DNA from: JAGPUQ01 sp050250395 | GTDB taxonomy: Bacteria > Pseudomonadota > Gammaproteobacteria > Pseudomonadales > Porticoccaceae | Direction: 5' to 3' | Assembly: GCA_050250395.1 (NCBI GenBank) | Contig: JBFWOQ010000011.1 | Span: forward strand, 1 to 64,000 | DNA length: 64,000 nucleotides | Shown: in pieces, positions 50,284 to 62,133 of the stretch | How positions within the stretch are numbered: the first letter of the stretch is position 1 | Layout: the number at the start of each line of letters is the position of its first letter | Program-made: the position numbers and the translations under genes | Notes under the pieces: generated by a model | What the model was told of the DNA's origin: nothing | The model's input: the letters and a program-made list of their open reading frames with translations, nothing else | The model's database searches: none

Positions 50284-52256
50284 TGAAACTGCTTTGGGAA
50301 CCCTCCGCCGAGTTTCGGCGGCAGACCAACATGACCGCTTACATGAACTGGCTGGCGGACACGCGCGGGTTGAAGTTCGCCGATTACGCCGCCCTGCAAC
50401 GGTGGTCGGTCGCCGATCTGGAAGCCTTCTGGCAGAGCATCTGGGATTACTATCGGGTGCAGTCCAGCACGCCCGTCGCGCGCGTGCTGTCGAGTCACAC
50501 CATGCCGGGAGCGCAGTGGTTCGCCGGCGCCAGCCTCAATTTTGCCGAACACATTTTCCGCGGCCGCAGCGACGCGCGTCCCGCCCTGCTGGCAACGGAC
50601 GAACAGCATGATCCGCGCGCGCTGAGCTGGGCCGATCTGGAAGCCCGGGTGGCGTCGGTCGTCGCCTACCTGCGCGGTCTCGGCGTGGCGCCGGGCGATC
50701 GGGTGGTCGCCTACCTGCCCAATATTCCCGAGGCGCTGATCGCCTTTCTGGCCGCGAGCGCCATCGGCGCCGTGTGGTCGAGCTGCTCGCCCGACTTCGG
50801 TACCAACAGCGTGGTGGACCGCTTCCAGCAGATCGCGCCCAAGGTGCTGATCGCCGTGGATGGCTACGGTTACAACGGCAAGACCATCGACCGCGTGGCG
50901 GAACTGGGGCAATTGCAGGCCGCGCTGCCCAGTCTCGAACGCATTCTGCTGATCGATCACCGGGGCGGCGCCGGGCGTTGTGCACTTGCCGGGGTCGATG
51001 CCTGGGAGGAGGTGCTCGCGAAGTCCGCCGGACCCCTGCATTTCGAGCCACTGCCCTTCGCCCATCCGCTCTGGGTGCTGTATTCCTCCGGCACCACGGG
51101 TATTCCCAAAGCCATCACTCACAGCCACGGCGGCGTGCTGCTGGAGCAGCTCAAGCATCTGGGGCTGCATTGCGATGTGAAGCCGGGAGACCGGTTTTTC
51201 TGGTACTCCACCACGGGCTGGGTGATGTGGAACATCGGCCTGTCGGTGCTGCTGCTGGGCGCGGTGCCCGTGATCTACGACGGCAACCCCGGCTATCCCG
51301 ATCAAAACCGGCTCTGGGCCATGGCCGAACGCGCCCGCCTCACCCACTTCGGAACCGGCGCGGCCTACCTGATCGCCTGCATGAAAGCCGGGCTCGCGCC
51401 GGGCAGCAGCTTCGATCTCAAGTCCCTGCGCGCGATGGGCTCGACGGGTTCGCCGCTGCCGGAGGAGGCCTTCGAATGGGTCTATCGCAGCGTCAAGCCC
51501 GATCTCTGGCTACTCTCCATGAGCGGCGGTACCGACATCGCCTCGGCCTTTGTCGGCGGCTGTCCGCTGTTGCCGGTCCATGCCGGCGAAATCCAGTGCG
51601 CGCTGCTGGGCGTCGATGTGCGCGCCCTCGATGAAGCGGGCAATACGCTGGTGGGCGAGGTGGGCGAAATGGTGGTCATGGAGCCGATGCCGTCGATGCC
51701 GATCTATTTCTGGCACGACGCCGACGACCGGCGCTACCGCGAAAGCTACTTCGAGGACTACCCCGGCCGCTGGCGCCACGGCGACTGGATGCGGGTATCG
51801 GCGCAGGGCACCATCCAGATTCTGGGGCGATCGGATTCGACCCTGAACCGGGGCGGCGTGCGCATCGGCACCAGCGAGGTGTATCGGGGCGTCGAGTTGG
51901 TGGACGCCGTGGCCGACAGTCTTGCGGTCAGCATCGAGCTGCCCGGCGGCGGGCACTACCTGCCCCTGTTCGTTCAGCTCAAGCCGGGGTTGGAGCTGGA
52001 TGCCGACGTCAAGACCGCGATCAACCAGTCGCTGCGGACCAACTTCTCGCCCCGCCATGTGCCGGACGCCATCTTCCAGATCGACGAAGTGCCCTACACG
52101 CTCACGGGCAAGAAGATGGAAACACCGGTCAAGAAAATCCTCATGGGCGTCGCCCCGGAAAAGGCGGCCAACCGGGATGCCATGAAAAATCCCGCCAGCC
52201 TCGATTATTTTCTCGCCTTCGCCGCAAACATGCCAGAACAGCCTCCACCCCGCTAG
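50283..52256 (+). CDS. Acetoacetyl-CoA synthetase (acyl-CoA ligase family)
   Basis: A 657-residue ANL adenylating enzyme. It has the N-terminal ACAS segment (YMNWLADTRGLKFADYAAL), P-loop LYSSGTTGIPKAITHSHGG, KPGDRFFWYSTTGWVMWN and the hinge region GRSDSTLNRGGVRIG. The catalytic Lys is near LTGKKMETPVKKIL. It most resembles AacS, which activates acetoacetate; propionate- or other short acid use cannot be excluded. ATG 50283 overlaps the thioesterase stop. Confidence 0.88.
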   Translation: MKLLWEPSAEFRRQTNMTAYMNWLADTRGLKFADYAALQRWSVADLEAFWQSIWDYYRVQSSTPVARVLSSHTMPGAQWFAGASLNFAEHIFRGRSDARPALLATDEQHDPRALSWADLEARVASVVAYLRGLGVAPGDRVVAYLPNIPEALIAFLAASAIGAVWSSCSPDFGTNSVVDRFQQIAPKVLIAVDGYGYNGKTIDRVAELGQLQAALPSLERILLIDHRGGAGRCALAGVDAWEEVLAKSAGPLHFEPLPFAHPLWVLYSSGTTGIPKAITHSHGGVLLEQLKHLGLHCDVKPGDRFFWYSTTGWVMWNIGLSVLLLGAVPVIYDGNPGYPDQNRLWAMAERARLTHFGTGAAYLIACMKAGLAPGSSFDLKSLRAMGSTGSPLPEEAFEWVYRSVKPDLWLLSMSGGTDIASAFVGGCPLLPVHAGEIQCALLGVDVRALDEAGNTLVGEVGEMVVMEPMPSMPIYFWHDADDRRYRESYFEDYPGRWRHGDWMRVSAQGTIQILGRSDSTLNRGGVRIGTSEVYRGVELVDAVADSLAVSIELPGGGHYLPLFVQLKPGLELDADVKTAINQSLRTNFSPRHVPDAIFQIDEVPYTLTGKKMETPVKKILMGVAPEKAANRDAMKNPASLDYFLAFAANMPEQPPPR

Positions 52257-52650
52257 GTTCCGGTGCGCGAGGACAGTGCCGCACCGCCGTTTCCGACCGG
52301 CGGGCGATCACTGTCGCCGCCACCGAGGCGAGAGCGCGCCGCGCAAACGCTCATTGTCGATCCCGGGGAACCGTTAATACCATTTTCCCTGAAGTGGCTT
52401 GAGTATTGCCTGTACTTCAAGTGCAGGGCTCAGCCGCGCGCGTCCCGCTTCAGCATGGGGCAACGGGGAATCGGAGCGGACCGCTATCGGGAGAATGGTC
52501 GACGAACCCTGTCGATTGACGTTTCTCAACGCGGCGCGACGTTATACCCTGAACGGAAAGGATTGCAGCGAGCTCTAAGTAGAGTGGCGCAATGGCTATG
52601 GCGAACGCGCCACCAACGGAAACTGGCCACGATAGTGGGAGGTTTGGCGT
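52257..52650. other. Intergenic region upstream of prkA
   Basis: 394 bases with no supported gene. An open frame on the plus strand (52263-52670) overlaps the prkA start and has no protein-like features. A TTGACG at about 52517 and a TATACC about 27 bases downstream are too far apart for a good sigma70 promoter. The region probably holds the prkA-yeaH-spoVR promoter, but I cannot place it. Confidence 0.4.
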
Positions 52651-54585
52651 ATGGCGAGCGGTGCGGATAGTGAAAAGTTCATCGAATCCCTGTCTACCTT
52701 TACCCGCGAACATCAGGCGAAACAGTGGCGCGGAACCTTTGCCGAATTCGTGCGGGATATCGTCGGACCCCAGTCCCGGCGGGTGACCCGCTCCAGTCAT
52801 CAGTACGTCTGGGACATGCTGCTCTGGATGCAGCACCGGGAACAGAAGGAAGCCGACGACAACCATTTCCGGCTGTTTTCCCACGAATTGTTCGGTATCG
52901 ACAAACCCTTACAGCGCGTGGTGGATTACTTCAAGGCGGCCAGCGCGGGCTCCGAAGTCGGGCGCCGGCTGCTGTTGTTGCTGGGGCCGCCCTCGGGCGG
53001 CAAGTCGAGCCTGGTGATACTGCTCAAGCGCGGCATCGAGGAATACAGCCTCACCGATGAAGGCGCGATCTATGGGTTGCAGGGGTCGCCACTCCACGAA
53101 AACCCGCTCAATCTGGTGCCCTACAGCCTGCGCGCGGAGTTTCGCGAAACCTATGGTGTCGATATCCAGGGCGATCTGTCGCCCTGGGCGCAATCGGTGC
53201 TCGAACACGAATACGGCGGCGATTTCATGCGCTACCCCGTGGAGCGGATATTTCTGTCCGAAGCGCGGCGCATGGGCGTCGGCACCTATGCGCCCCACGA
53301 TCCCACCACGGCGGACATCGCCGACCTGATCGGCTCCGTCGATCTTTCCAAGGTATCGGACTATGGCGACGAGGGCGATCCGCGCGCCTGGTCCTGGTCC
53401 GGAGCGGTGTATTCCGCCAGTCGCGGCCTGCTGGAAATGATCGAGATCCTCAAGGTGAAGCGCGAGTTCCTCTATCTGCTGCTGACGCTGACCCAGGAGC
53501 GCAACGTCAAGGTCTCGCGCTTTCCCCTGATTCATGTCGATGAAACCATCGTCGCGCACACCAATCTGGCCGAGTTCCGCAAGTTTCTTCAGGAAAAGGA
53601 AAACGAGGCGCTGCTCGATCGCATGGTCATCGTGCAGGTGCCCTATGCGCTGAATTATCTGGACGAGGCTAGGATCTACGCCAAGCTGATCGCCCAGGCG
53701 CCGATGTTCCGCGAAGTGCATCTGGATCCCCACACGCTCAAGGTCGCCGCGGTGTTCTCGATTCTTTCCCGGGTAAAACCCTCCGAGCGAGAGGATCTGG
53801 ACAGCTCCAAGAAGGTGCGTCTCTACGCCGGCGAGGACGTCGAAGGCTTTGCGCGCTCCGAGTTGCAGCGCATCGGCGCCGAGCAGGAGGAAGAGGGACT
53901 GTCCGGGGTGTCGCCGCGCTTTGTGGTAAACGCTCTGTCGAACGCCATTTCCCGTTCCGAGGCGAAAAGCCTTACCAGCATGGAAGTGCTGGTGACGTTG
54001 AAGGAGGCGATCGAAAACGATGCCCGCATCGACGCCAAGCAGCGCCGCCAGTGGGTGGATTTCCTGGTCACCACGCGCAAGGATTTTTACAACCATTGGG
54101 TGAAGGAAGATGTCCACAAGGCGCTCTTCGTATCTTTCGAGGAGGAGAGCGAAAGCCTGTTGGGCAAGTATCTCGACGAGGTGGAAGCCGCGCTCGATCA
54201 CCGGGAGATTTCCGATCCCATCACCGGCGAAACGCGCGCGCCCGACGAACGCTTTTTGCGCGCGGTCGAGGAGAAGATCAATGTGTCCGACGCCGGCAAG
54301 CAGACCTTCCGTCAGGAGGTGGTGCGCAAGGCCATGGTGGCCTACAAGAAGGGCGAGAGCTTTTCGCTCGACTCCCACTCCCGACTCAAGGAGGCCATGG
54401 AAAAATACCTGTTCGAGGAGCGCCGCGACGTGCTGCGCCTGGTGTCTTCCGTTGCCCGACCGGACGAGGATGCGCGGGAGAAAATCGCCGCGGTTGAGGA
54501 GCGCCTGATCGGCGATTACGGCTATGACCGGCACAGTGCGCGCGAAGCACTGAATTACGTCACCACGCTACTGTCTCAGGAATGA
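52651..54585 (+). CDS. prkA: Serine protein kinase PrkA (YeaG)
   Basis: A 644-residue protein with an AAA-like N-terminal domain: P-loop LLLLGPPSGGKSSLVILLKRG (about 110-130), and the regions GALQ/LHENPLNLVP and HVDETIVAHTNLAEFRKFLQEKENEALLDRM. A C-terminal PrkA domain follows. It is linked to nitrogen starvation and stationary-phase stress. GGGAGG precedes ATG 52651. First of the three-gene stress operon. Confidence 0.95.
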   Translation: MASGADSEKFIESLSTFTREHQAKQWRGTFAEFVRDIVGPQSRRVTRSSHQYVWDMLLWMQHREQKEADDNHFRLFSHELFGIDKPLQRVVDYFKAASAGSEVGRRLLLLLGPPSGGKSSLVILLKRGIEEYSLTDEGAIYGLQGSPLHENPLNLVPYSLRAEFRETYGVDIQGDLSPWAQSVLEHEYGGDFMRYPVERIFLSEARRMGVGTYAPHDPTTADIADLIGSVDLSKVSDYGDEGDPRAWSWSGAVYSASRGLLEMIEILKVKREFLYLLLTLTQERNVKVSRFPLIHVDETIVAHTNLAEFRKFLQEKENEALLDRMVIVQVPYALNYLDEARIYAKLIAQAPMFREVHLDPHTLKVAAVFSILSRVKPSEREDLDSSKKVRLYAGEDVEGFARSELQRIGAEQEEEGLSGVSPRFVVNALSNAISRSEAKSLTSMEVLVTLKEAIENDARIDAKQRRQWVDFLVTTRKDFYNHWVKEDVHKALFVSFEEESESLLGKYLDEVEAALDHREISDPITGETRAPDERFLRAVEEKINVSDAGKQTFRQEVVRKAMVAYKKGESFSLDSHSRLKEAMEKYLFEERRDVLRLVSSVARPDEDAREKIAAVEERLIGDYGYDRHSAREALNYVTTLLSQE

Positions 54586-54603
54586 ACCTGAAGGGGTGTT
54601 CGT

Positions 54604-55779
54604 ATGATGTCCTTCACGGATGGTGAAGCCCGCAACGGACTGGGGCGCTGGTACGACCTGTTTTCCCGTGGCACGCGCGACTGGTTGCGTCACAACGCGA
54701 AGGTCCGGCAGGCGGTGCGAGACCATCTGCCGGAACTGGTGGCGGGATCCGATGTGTTGAGTAATCCGCGCGATCGCACCGTCAAGGTGCCCGTGCGGTT
54801 TCTGGAGCACCACCGTTTCCGACTCCGCGATCAGGACCATGCGGAAGGCGCGGGGCAGGGCAAGAACGTGAAGCCGGGTGATGTGTTGCGTTCGGTCCAG
54901 CCCGGGACGGGTTCCGATGCCGCAGGCGGCGAAGGCGAAGGCCCGATCAGTTTCGTGCTGGAATTTCAGATCGACGACATTCTCGACTGGCTGTGGGAGG
55001 AGCTGGAGCTACCCAATTTGCAGCCCCGCGCGGGCACGTCGATCGAAGAGGACGTCTATGTGCGGGAGGGCTGGGACAAGCGCGGCGCGCGTGCCCGACT
55101 GGATCGCCGCCGTACCCTCAAGGAAGCGGTAAAGCGGCGCACTGTGCAACCCGACAGCCGGATTCCCATCGGCAACGACGATCTTCGCTTTCGGCAACTC
55201 GCGCGGCGCCCCAAGCCGACCGCGAGCGCGGTGGTTTTTTTCGTGCTCGATGTGTCTTCCAGCATGGATGAGCACTGCCGAAAACTCGCCAAGACGTTTT
55301 TCTTCTGGGCGTTGCAGGGCATTCGCCGTCAGTACGCCAGTGTCGATACGGTGTTTGTCGCACACACCGTCGATGCCTGGGAGTTCGCCGAGGAGGAGTT
55401 TTTCCAGGTGCGCGGTGAAGGCGGCACCAAGAGCTCCACCGGCTTCGCCAGAGCGCACGAAATCCTGGTCGCGCGCTTCGATCCGGCGCGTTACAACTGC
55501 TATCTGTTTTATGCCACCGATGGCCACAACTTCAGCGAGGACCGCGGTGCCGCCACTGTGGAATTGCAGCGCCTGCTGCCGTTGATGAACTTCGCCGGCT
55601 ATGCCGAGGTATCCCGGCAGAGTCACCGCCACATGGATACCGAGATCGCCGCGATCTGGCGGCGCCTGGCGGCGGATGACTTGCCGGTGGGCAGTTACCT
55701 GCTGAACGAGGACGCCGATATCTGGCCGGCGATCAAGGCGTTTTTCACCGATCAGGCGACCCGCACCGGAGTCTCCTGA
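54604..55779 (+). CDS. yeaH: YeaH/YhbH family protein (DUF444, von Willebrand-type)
   Basis: A 391-residue cytoplasmic protein: basic N-terminus, then a VWA-like domain VVFFVLDVSSSMDEHCRKLAKTFFFWAL (DxSxS metal-binding pattern, about 215) and FYATDGHNFSEDRGAA. Partner of the PrkA kinase and SpoVR in many proteobacteria; its biochemical role is unknown. It starts 18 bases after prkA. Confidence 0.92.
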   Translation: MMSFTDGEARNGLGRWYDLFSRGTRDWLRHNAKVRQAVRDHLPELVAGSDVLSNPRDRTVKVPVRFLEHHRFRLRDQDHAEGAGQGKNVKPGDVLRSVQPGTGSDAAGGEGEGPISFVLEFQIDDILDWLWEELELPNLQPRAGTSIEEDVYVREGWDKRGARARLDRRRTLKEAVKRRTVQPDSRIPIGNDDLRFRQLARRPKPTASAVVFFVLDVSSSMDEHCRKLAKTFFFWALQGIRRQYASVDTVFVAHTVDAWEFAEEEFFQVRGEGGTKSSTGFARAHEILVARFDPARYNCYLFYATDGHNFSEDRGAATVELQRLLPLMNFAGYAEVSRQSHRHMDTEIAAIWRRLAADDLPVGSYLLNEDADIWPAIKAFFTDQATRTGVS

Positions 55780-55780
55780 G

Positions 55781-57151
55781 ATGCCCGCGCGACTCGATCG
55801 GTACATTCCGCAACTGGAAGCACTGGCCAGCGCGCAAGGGCTGGTCTATCACCCGGTGGATTTCGAGGTGGTGCCGGCCAGCTTCATGATGGAGGTGGCC
55901 GTGTACGGCCTCCCGGTACGGATGCCGCACTGGTCGTTCGGCGTGCGCTGGGTATACCAGATGATCCAGCATCGCATGGGTCACTCGCGGATCTTCGAAG
56001 TGGTGTTTCCCGGCAATCCCAATCATGCCTATCTGGTCGATACCAACAGCATCGAGGAAAACACCCTGGTGGTCGCCCATGTGCTGGGACACGCCGATTT
56101 TTCCCGCAACAACATGGCGTTCGTCCACAGCCAGGAGCAGGTGGGCTATCACATCGTGGAACAGGCGGCGGCCCACGCCCATCGCATCCAGGAAGCGATC
56201 GATGCGCAGGGCGAGCAGCGCGTCGAATGGGTGCTAGACGCGGCGCTGGCCCTGGAGCCGCACATCGATACCGATCAGCCACTCAACCGCGACCGGTACA
56301 AGCGGCTCCCCCCGCCCGATGTCCGGGAGCTGGGGGAAACGGATTTTGGCGGCCGCTACGCGCGTCTGCCGGGCGCGATGGTTCTCCCGGTGGCGGCGCG
56401 ACCGGAGCCGCTGCGCATTCCGCCGCGCCCGGAGCGGGACTTGCTGTGGTTCATTGCGCAGTACGCGCCGGAGATGGAAGACTGGGAGCGCGATATTTTT
56501 CTCGCCGTGCGCAAGGAATCCTGGTATTTCCAGCCGGTGTTCAACTGCCAGATCATGAACGAGGGTTGGGCCAGCTACTGGCATTCGCGGCTGCTGCGCG
56601 AAGCGGATTTCCTGCCGTCGCAGTTCTATGTGGACTGCATGAAGACGCATTCCGATGTGGTCAGTCCTCATGCCGGCGACCGGCAGGTGGCGCTGCGCAT
56701 CAATCCCTACCATCTGGGTTATGTGCTCTGGGAACGTCTGATCGCGGAGCGCGGATTCACCGCGGCACGGGAAATCATGCAGCAGGAGGACGATTTCGGA
56801 TTCATTCGCAATTATCTGACGGCGGAGATTGCCGACGAGCTGGACTTGTTTGTCTATTCCGCGAGCCGCGAGGGATCGGTACGCGTGACGGAGTCGACGA
56901 TCGACCAGTTGCGCGAAACCATCCTGGCGCCCAAGTTCAATTTCGGTGCTCCCCGGGTGGCGGTGGAAGATCTGGGCAGCGACGGCAGCCTGACCTTGCG
57001 TCACCACTATCGCGACGACGGACGCGGTCTCGATGTCGAGCGCGCGCGGCATGTGCTGAACTATGTTCAGAAGGTGTGGAGACGCCCTGTGCGCCTCATC
57101 ACCGTCGATGGTCGCGGCGAGGAGACCAGCCTGACGGTGACCGCCGCTTAG
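55781..57151 (+). CDS. SpoVR family protein (YcgB)
   Basis: A 456-residue cytoplasmic protein: LGLVYHPVDFEVVPASFMMEVAVYGLPVRMPHWSFGVRW-type start, then LVVAHVLGHADFSRNNMAF and NEGWASYWHSRLL, and the C-terminal FIRNYLTAEIADELDLFVY, all family signatures. It is somewhat shorter than E. coli YcgB (about 510 aa). One base separates it from yeaH, so it is in the same operon. Confidence 0.93.
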   Translation: MPARLDRYIPQLEALASAQGLVYHPVDFEVVPASFMMEVAVYGLPVRMPHWSFGVRWVYQMIQHRMGHSRIFEVVFPGNPNHAYLVDTNSIEENTLVVAHVLGHADFSRNNMAFVHSQEQVGYHIVEQAAAHAHRIQEAIDAQGEQRVEWVLDAALALEPHIDTDQPLNRDRYKRLPPPDVRELGETDFGGRYARLPGAMVLPVAARPEPLRIPPRPERDLLWFIAQYAPEMEDWERDIFLAVRKESWYFQPVFNCQIMNEGWASYWHSRLLREADFLPSQFYVDCMKTHSDVVSPHAGDRQVALRINPYHLGYVLWERLIAERGFTAAREIMQQEDDFGFIRNYLTAEIADELDLFVYSASREGSVRVTESTIDQLRETILAPKFNFGAPRVAVEDLGSDGSLTLRHHYRDDGRGLDVERARHVLNYVQKVWRRPVRLITVDGRGEETSLTVTAA

Positions 57152-57164
57152 CAGGGTGTTTAAC

Positions 57165-57270
57165 AGCTTGTTGAAAAACTGCCGCGGCAGCGGTCTACTT
57201 CGTTGCGCGGTGCTCGCTTCCTCAGTCTATCCAGCCGATAAGTTTCGGTCGTTGCGCGCCGGCCGCCCGC
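57165..57270 (+). repeat. Dispersed repeat, copy D (diverged)
   Basis: CAGCTTGTTGAAAAACTGCCGCGGCAGC..CTTCGTTGCGCGGTGCTCGCTTCCTC matches copies A and B, then diverges but still shows TTTCGGTCGTTGCGCGCCG. It lies right after spoVR and runs directly into the ABC-ATPase remnant. Confidence 0.8.
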
Positions 57271-57440
57271 GATGGCGGTCCAGGCGCGCGAAGGTGAGCA
57301 GCCGCGCCTTGCGCTCGGTCCGCGTCGGCTCCGGTACGCGATGCAGGGCGGCAAAGAAATCCAGGTTCTCATCCACCGCCGGGCGCCCGTAGAGACGGAA
57401 GCTCTGCGACATGTAGCCGACGCGCGGCGCTTCGTTTCCC
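57262..57440 (-). pseudogene. ABC transporter ATPase remnant
   Basis: The minus strand reads RVGYMSQSFRLYGRPAVDENLDFFAALHRVPEPTR, then ERKARLLTFARLDRHRGRP. This is the segment after Walker A in ABC-2/CcmA-type ATPases (GYMSQ..SLY..LTV.ENL.FFA). Walker A, the signature and Walker B are missing and no complete frame exists. It sits between the glucan phosphorylase gene and the repeat copy D; a deletion or rearrangement mediated by the repeat is plausible. Confidence 0.75.
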
Positions 57441-57532
57441 GATGTGCCATTGCCCCCGCCAGGCCGGGTTGCGGCGCGTCAAGGCCGTCGCTGCCATGGC
57501 CTGGGCCGTTGCGTTCCCGACCTCGGCCGGCC

Positions 57533-59242
57533 TCACAACAGGTAGGCCTCGGTGGCGTAGCGGCGCATCATGCGGTGGCTGTTGAAGAAGGATGCGTTCT
57601 TGGCGATCGCCCCCTGCATTACCCGCACCCAGCCGTCCGACACCGCGTCGTACCCGTAGTACAGCGGCAACACCACCCGCTCTAGCTTGTCGTACAGCGC
57701 CTGCGCATCGGCCTGGTGGCCCGCCTCGGTGGCGGCGCCGACGGCCCAGCCGGTGACGCCCTCGATGCAGCCCTCGACCCACCAGCCGTCCAGCACGGAC
57801 AGCGACGGCACGCCGTTGAAGGCCGCCTTCATGCCGCTGGTGCCGGATGCCTCGAGCGGCGGCAGCGGCGTGTTCATCCAGACATCGCTGCCCGATACCA
57901 GCAGCAGCGCGGTATCCAGATCGTAATCCGGCAGGTAGACGACAGGGACGGCGCCGGCGAGATCGCGGACGTGCCGGTGCAACAGCTCGATGATCTGCTT
58001 GCCGCCCGCGTCATGGGGATGGGCCTTGCCGGCCAGTACCACCTGAAAGCTGCGTTCGCCGGCGATAGCCCGGAGGCGGTCGAGATCCGTGAACAGCAGG
58101 TCGGGTCGCTTGTACGCTGTCATGCGGCGGGCGAAACCCAGGATCGGCACCTTGGGATGCAGCGTAACATCCGTGCGTTCGGCTACCCGCGCAATCAGCG
58201 CCGCCTTTGCGGTCGCGTGAGCTTCCAGAAGGGCGGCGGGCGGAATGCAGCAGTCGGCCCGCACCAGCAGTTCCGGCTCGTGGCACCAGCCGGGCAGGTA
58301 GCGGTCGTAGAGCGCGCGCAGGCTGGGCGCGGTCCAGGTGTGCGGGTGCACGCCGTTGGTCACCGCGTGCACCCGGTAGCCGGGAAACATACGCCGCGAT
58401 ACCTCGGCATGGCGCTGTGCCACGCCGTTGACGTACTCGCTGAGGTTCAGTGCCAACCGGGTCATGTTCAGGCAATCCTCGCCGCCGAGTTGCTTCAGCA
58501 CGGCCAGCGGGATGAAATCGTCCAGCACCCGCTGCACCAGGTCGTAGTCGAAACGGTCGTGGCCCGCCTCGACCGGGGTATGGGTGGTAAAACAACACAG
58601 CCCACGCACCTGCGGCACATCGTAGGGCGACTCCCCCGGGCGCAACTCCTCCGGTCGGTGGGCGTGGCGGTGCAGCAGCTCCAGCGCCAGCAGCGCCGAG
58701 TGGCCCTCGTTCATATGGTACTGACGTACCCGGAAGCCGAGCGCCTGCAGCAGGCGCACGCCGCCGATGCCCAGCACCGCCTCCTGCTTGAGCCGGTAAG
58801 GTCCGGCATCGCCGTAAAGCTCGTGGGTGATCAGGCGGTCGTCGGGATGGTTTTCGTCCAGATCGGTATCGAGCAGCAGCACCGGCTGGCTGCCGCCCAT
58901 GTGGCCGCGCAGCGTGTACAGCCAACCCCCGATCCATACCTCGCGATTTTCGAGGGTGATCGCCACCTTGGCCGCCAGGCGCGTGGCGTGACCTTCCGGC
59001 TGCCAGGGCGAAGGCTCCTCGACCTGCTGTCCGGCGGCGTCGATGCCCTGGCGAAAATGGCCGCCGCGAAACACCAGGCTGACCGCCACCAGCGGCAGTT
59101 CCAGGTCGGCGGCGGCGCGCACCGTGTCGCCCGCCAGCACGCCGAGGCCGCCGGCGTAGGTCGGGATGGCGCTTTCGAGGGCGATCTCCATCGAGAAATA
59201 GGCCACCCGGGGCACATGCAGGAATACTTCGAGCGGTGACAT
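57533..59242 (-). CDS. Alpha-glucan phosphorylase (short GT35 type)
   Basis: Releases glucose-1-phosphate from alpha-1,4-glucans using PLP. The 569-residue protein has VAYFSMEIALESAIPTYAGGLGVLAGDT near its start, YHMNEGHSALLALELLH, ILGFARRMTAYKRPDLLF and the PLP lysine motif EASGTSGMKAAFNG. It lacks the roughly 80-100 residue N-terminal segment of longer phosphorylases. ATG 59242 is the only reasonable start. Glycogen-synthesis genes are not near. Confidence 0.88.
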   Translation of the reverse strand: MSPLEVFLHVPRVAYFSMEIALESAIPTYAGGLGVLAGDTVRAAADLELPLVAVSLVFRGGHFRQGIDAAGQQVEEPSPWQPEGHATRLAAKVAITLENREVWIGGWLYTLRGHMGGSQPVLLLDTDLDENHPDDRLITHELYGDAGPYRLKQEAVLGIGGVRLLQALGFRVRQYHMNEGHSALLALELLHRHAHRPEELRPGESPYDVPQVRGLCCFTTHTPVEAGHDRFDYDLVQRVLDDFIPLAVLKQLGGEDCLNMTRLALNLSEYVNGVAQRHAEVSRRMFPGYRVHAVTNGVHPHTWTAPSLRALYDRYLPGWCHEPELLVRADCCIPPAALLEAHATAKAALIARVAERTDVTLHPKVPILGFARRMTAYKRPDLLFTDLDRLRAIAGERSFQVVLAGKAHPHDAGGKQIIELLHRHVRDLAGAVPVVYLPDYDLDTALLLVSGSDVWMNTPLPPLEASGTSGMKAAFNGVPSLSVLDGWWVEGCIEGVTGWAVGAATEAGHQADAQALYDKLERVVLPLYYGYDAVSDGWVRVMQGAIAKNASFFNSHRMMRRYATEAYLL

Positions 59243-59298
59243 GGGCTATCTCCTGTCGAGTTACCGATCGTAGCGCCGAATCGGGCCCACGGCCGCGA

Positions 59299-59507
59299 TC
59301 ACCCGCTCCCCGGCCCGGCGCCGCGCCCCGCGCGCCTGAAGTGCAGATACACGAGGCCACTCAATATCGCGGCAAAAAAACACCAGACGGATATGAACCA
59401 CATCGCATGGAACCCGTAAGCAACGATGAAGGACAGCAAGGCGACCACGCCAAACATTACTACGGCCTGGTGGCTGGAGAAGAACATGCTCGCGCCGCGC
59501 CAGACGC

Positions 59508-59511
<4 letters not shown>
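59299..59511 (-). CDS. Small membrane protein coupled to the copper ATPase
   Basis: A 70-residue protein with two hydrophobic segments (VVMFGVVALLSFIVAYGF and MWFISVWCFFAAILSGLVYLHF) and a basic Gly-rich tail. GTG 59511 overlaps the copA stop as GTGA, implying coupled translation; ATG 59487 is an alternative. No family recognised; accessory membrane proteins are common after copA-type genes. Confidence 0.6.
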
Positions 59512-61868
<2,357 letters not shown>

Positions 61869-62133
61869 GTTCGTCTCCGCGTTGGGTGATCGTCATGTCC
61901 GGCCGTCCGGGGACGCCACCCGCCAGCCAGTGGTAGAAAAACACGAGCGATTTCCCGGTGACGAAAGCGGTTGCCGTCGTGCCGCCTGGGCCGCATAAGC
62001 CATGGACCACGGTCGTGGTGAGCGCCGCGGTGCCACCGAATGCCCAGTCGCGGAGCTTGCTCTTGGGCAATCCCCATCCTGCGCTCTGTGCCGGCCGCCA
62101 AAGGACCGCGCCAGCGGGCGCGGTCCCGCCCGG
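61869..62133 (-). other. Possible small membrane ORF upstream of copA (DUF2061-like), not resolved
   Basis: In one minus-strand frame from TTG 62070 the translation reads KLRDWAFGGTAALTTTVVHG..GKSLVFFYHWLAGG. This resembles the first half of DUF2061 proteins (two helices with a Lys..YYxH motif). But it has no strong start and runs on into the copA coding region without a stop until 61699. It may be a frameshifted or decayed gene, or chance. Confidence 0.3.

Noticed and set aside
57152..57532. Complete ABC transporter gene
   Set aside because: Only an internal segment is present; both ATP-binding motifs are missing, so it is called a remnant.
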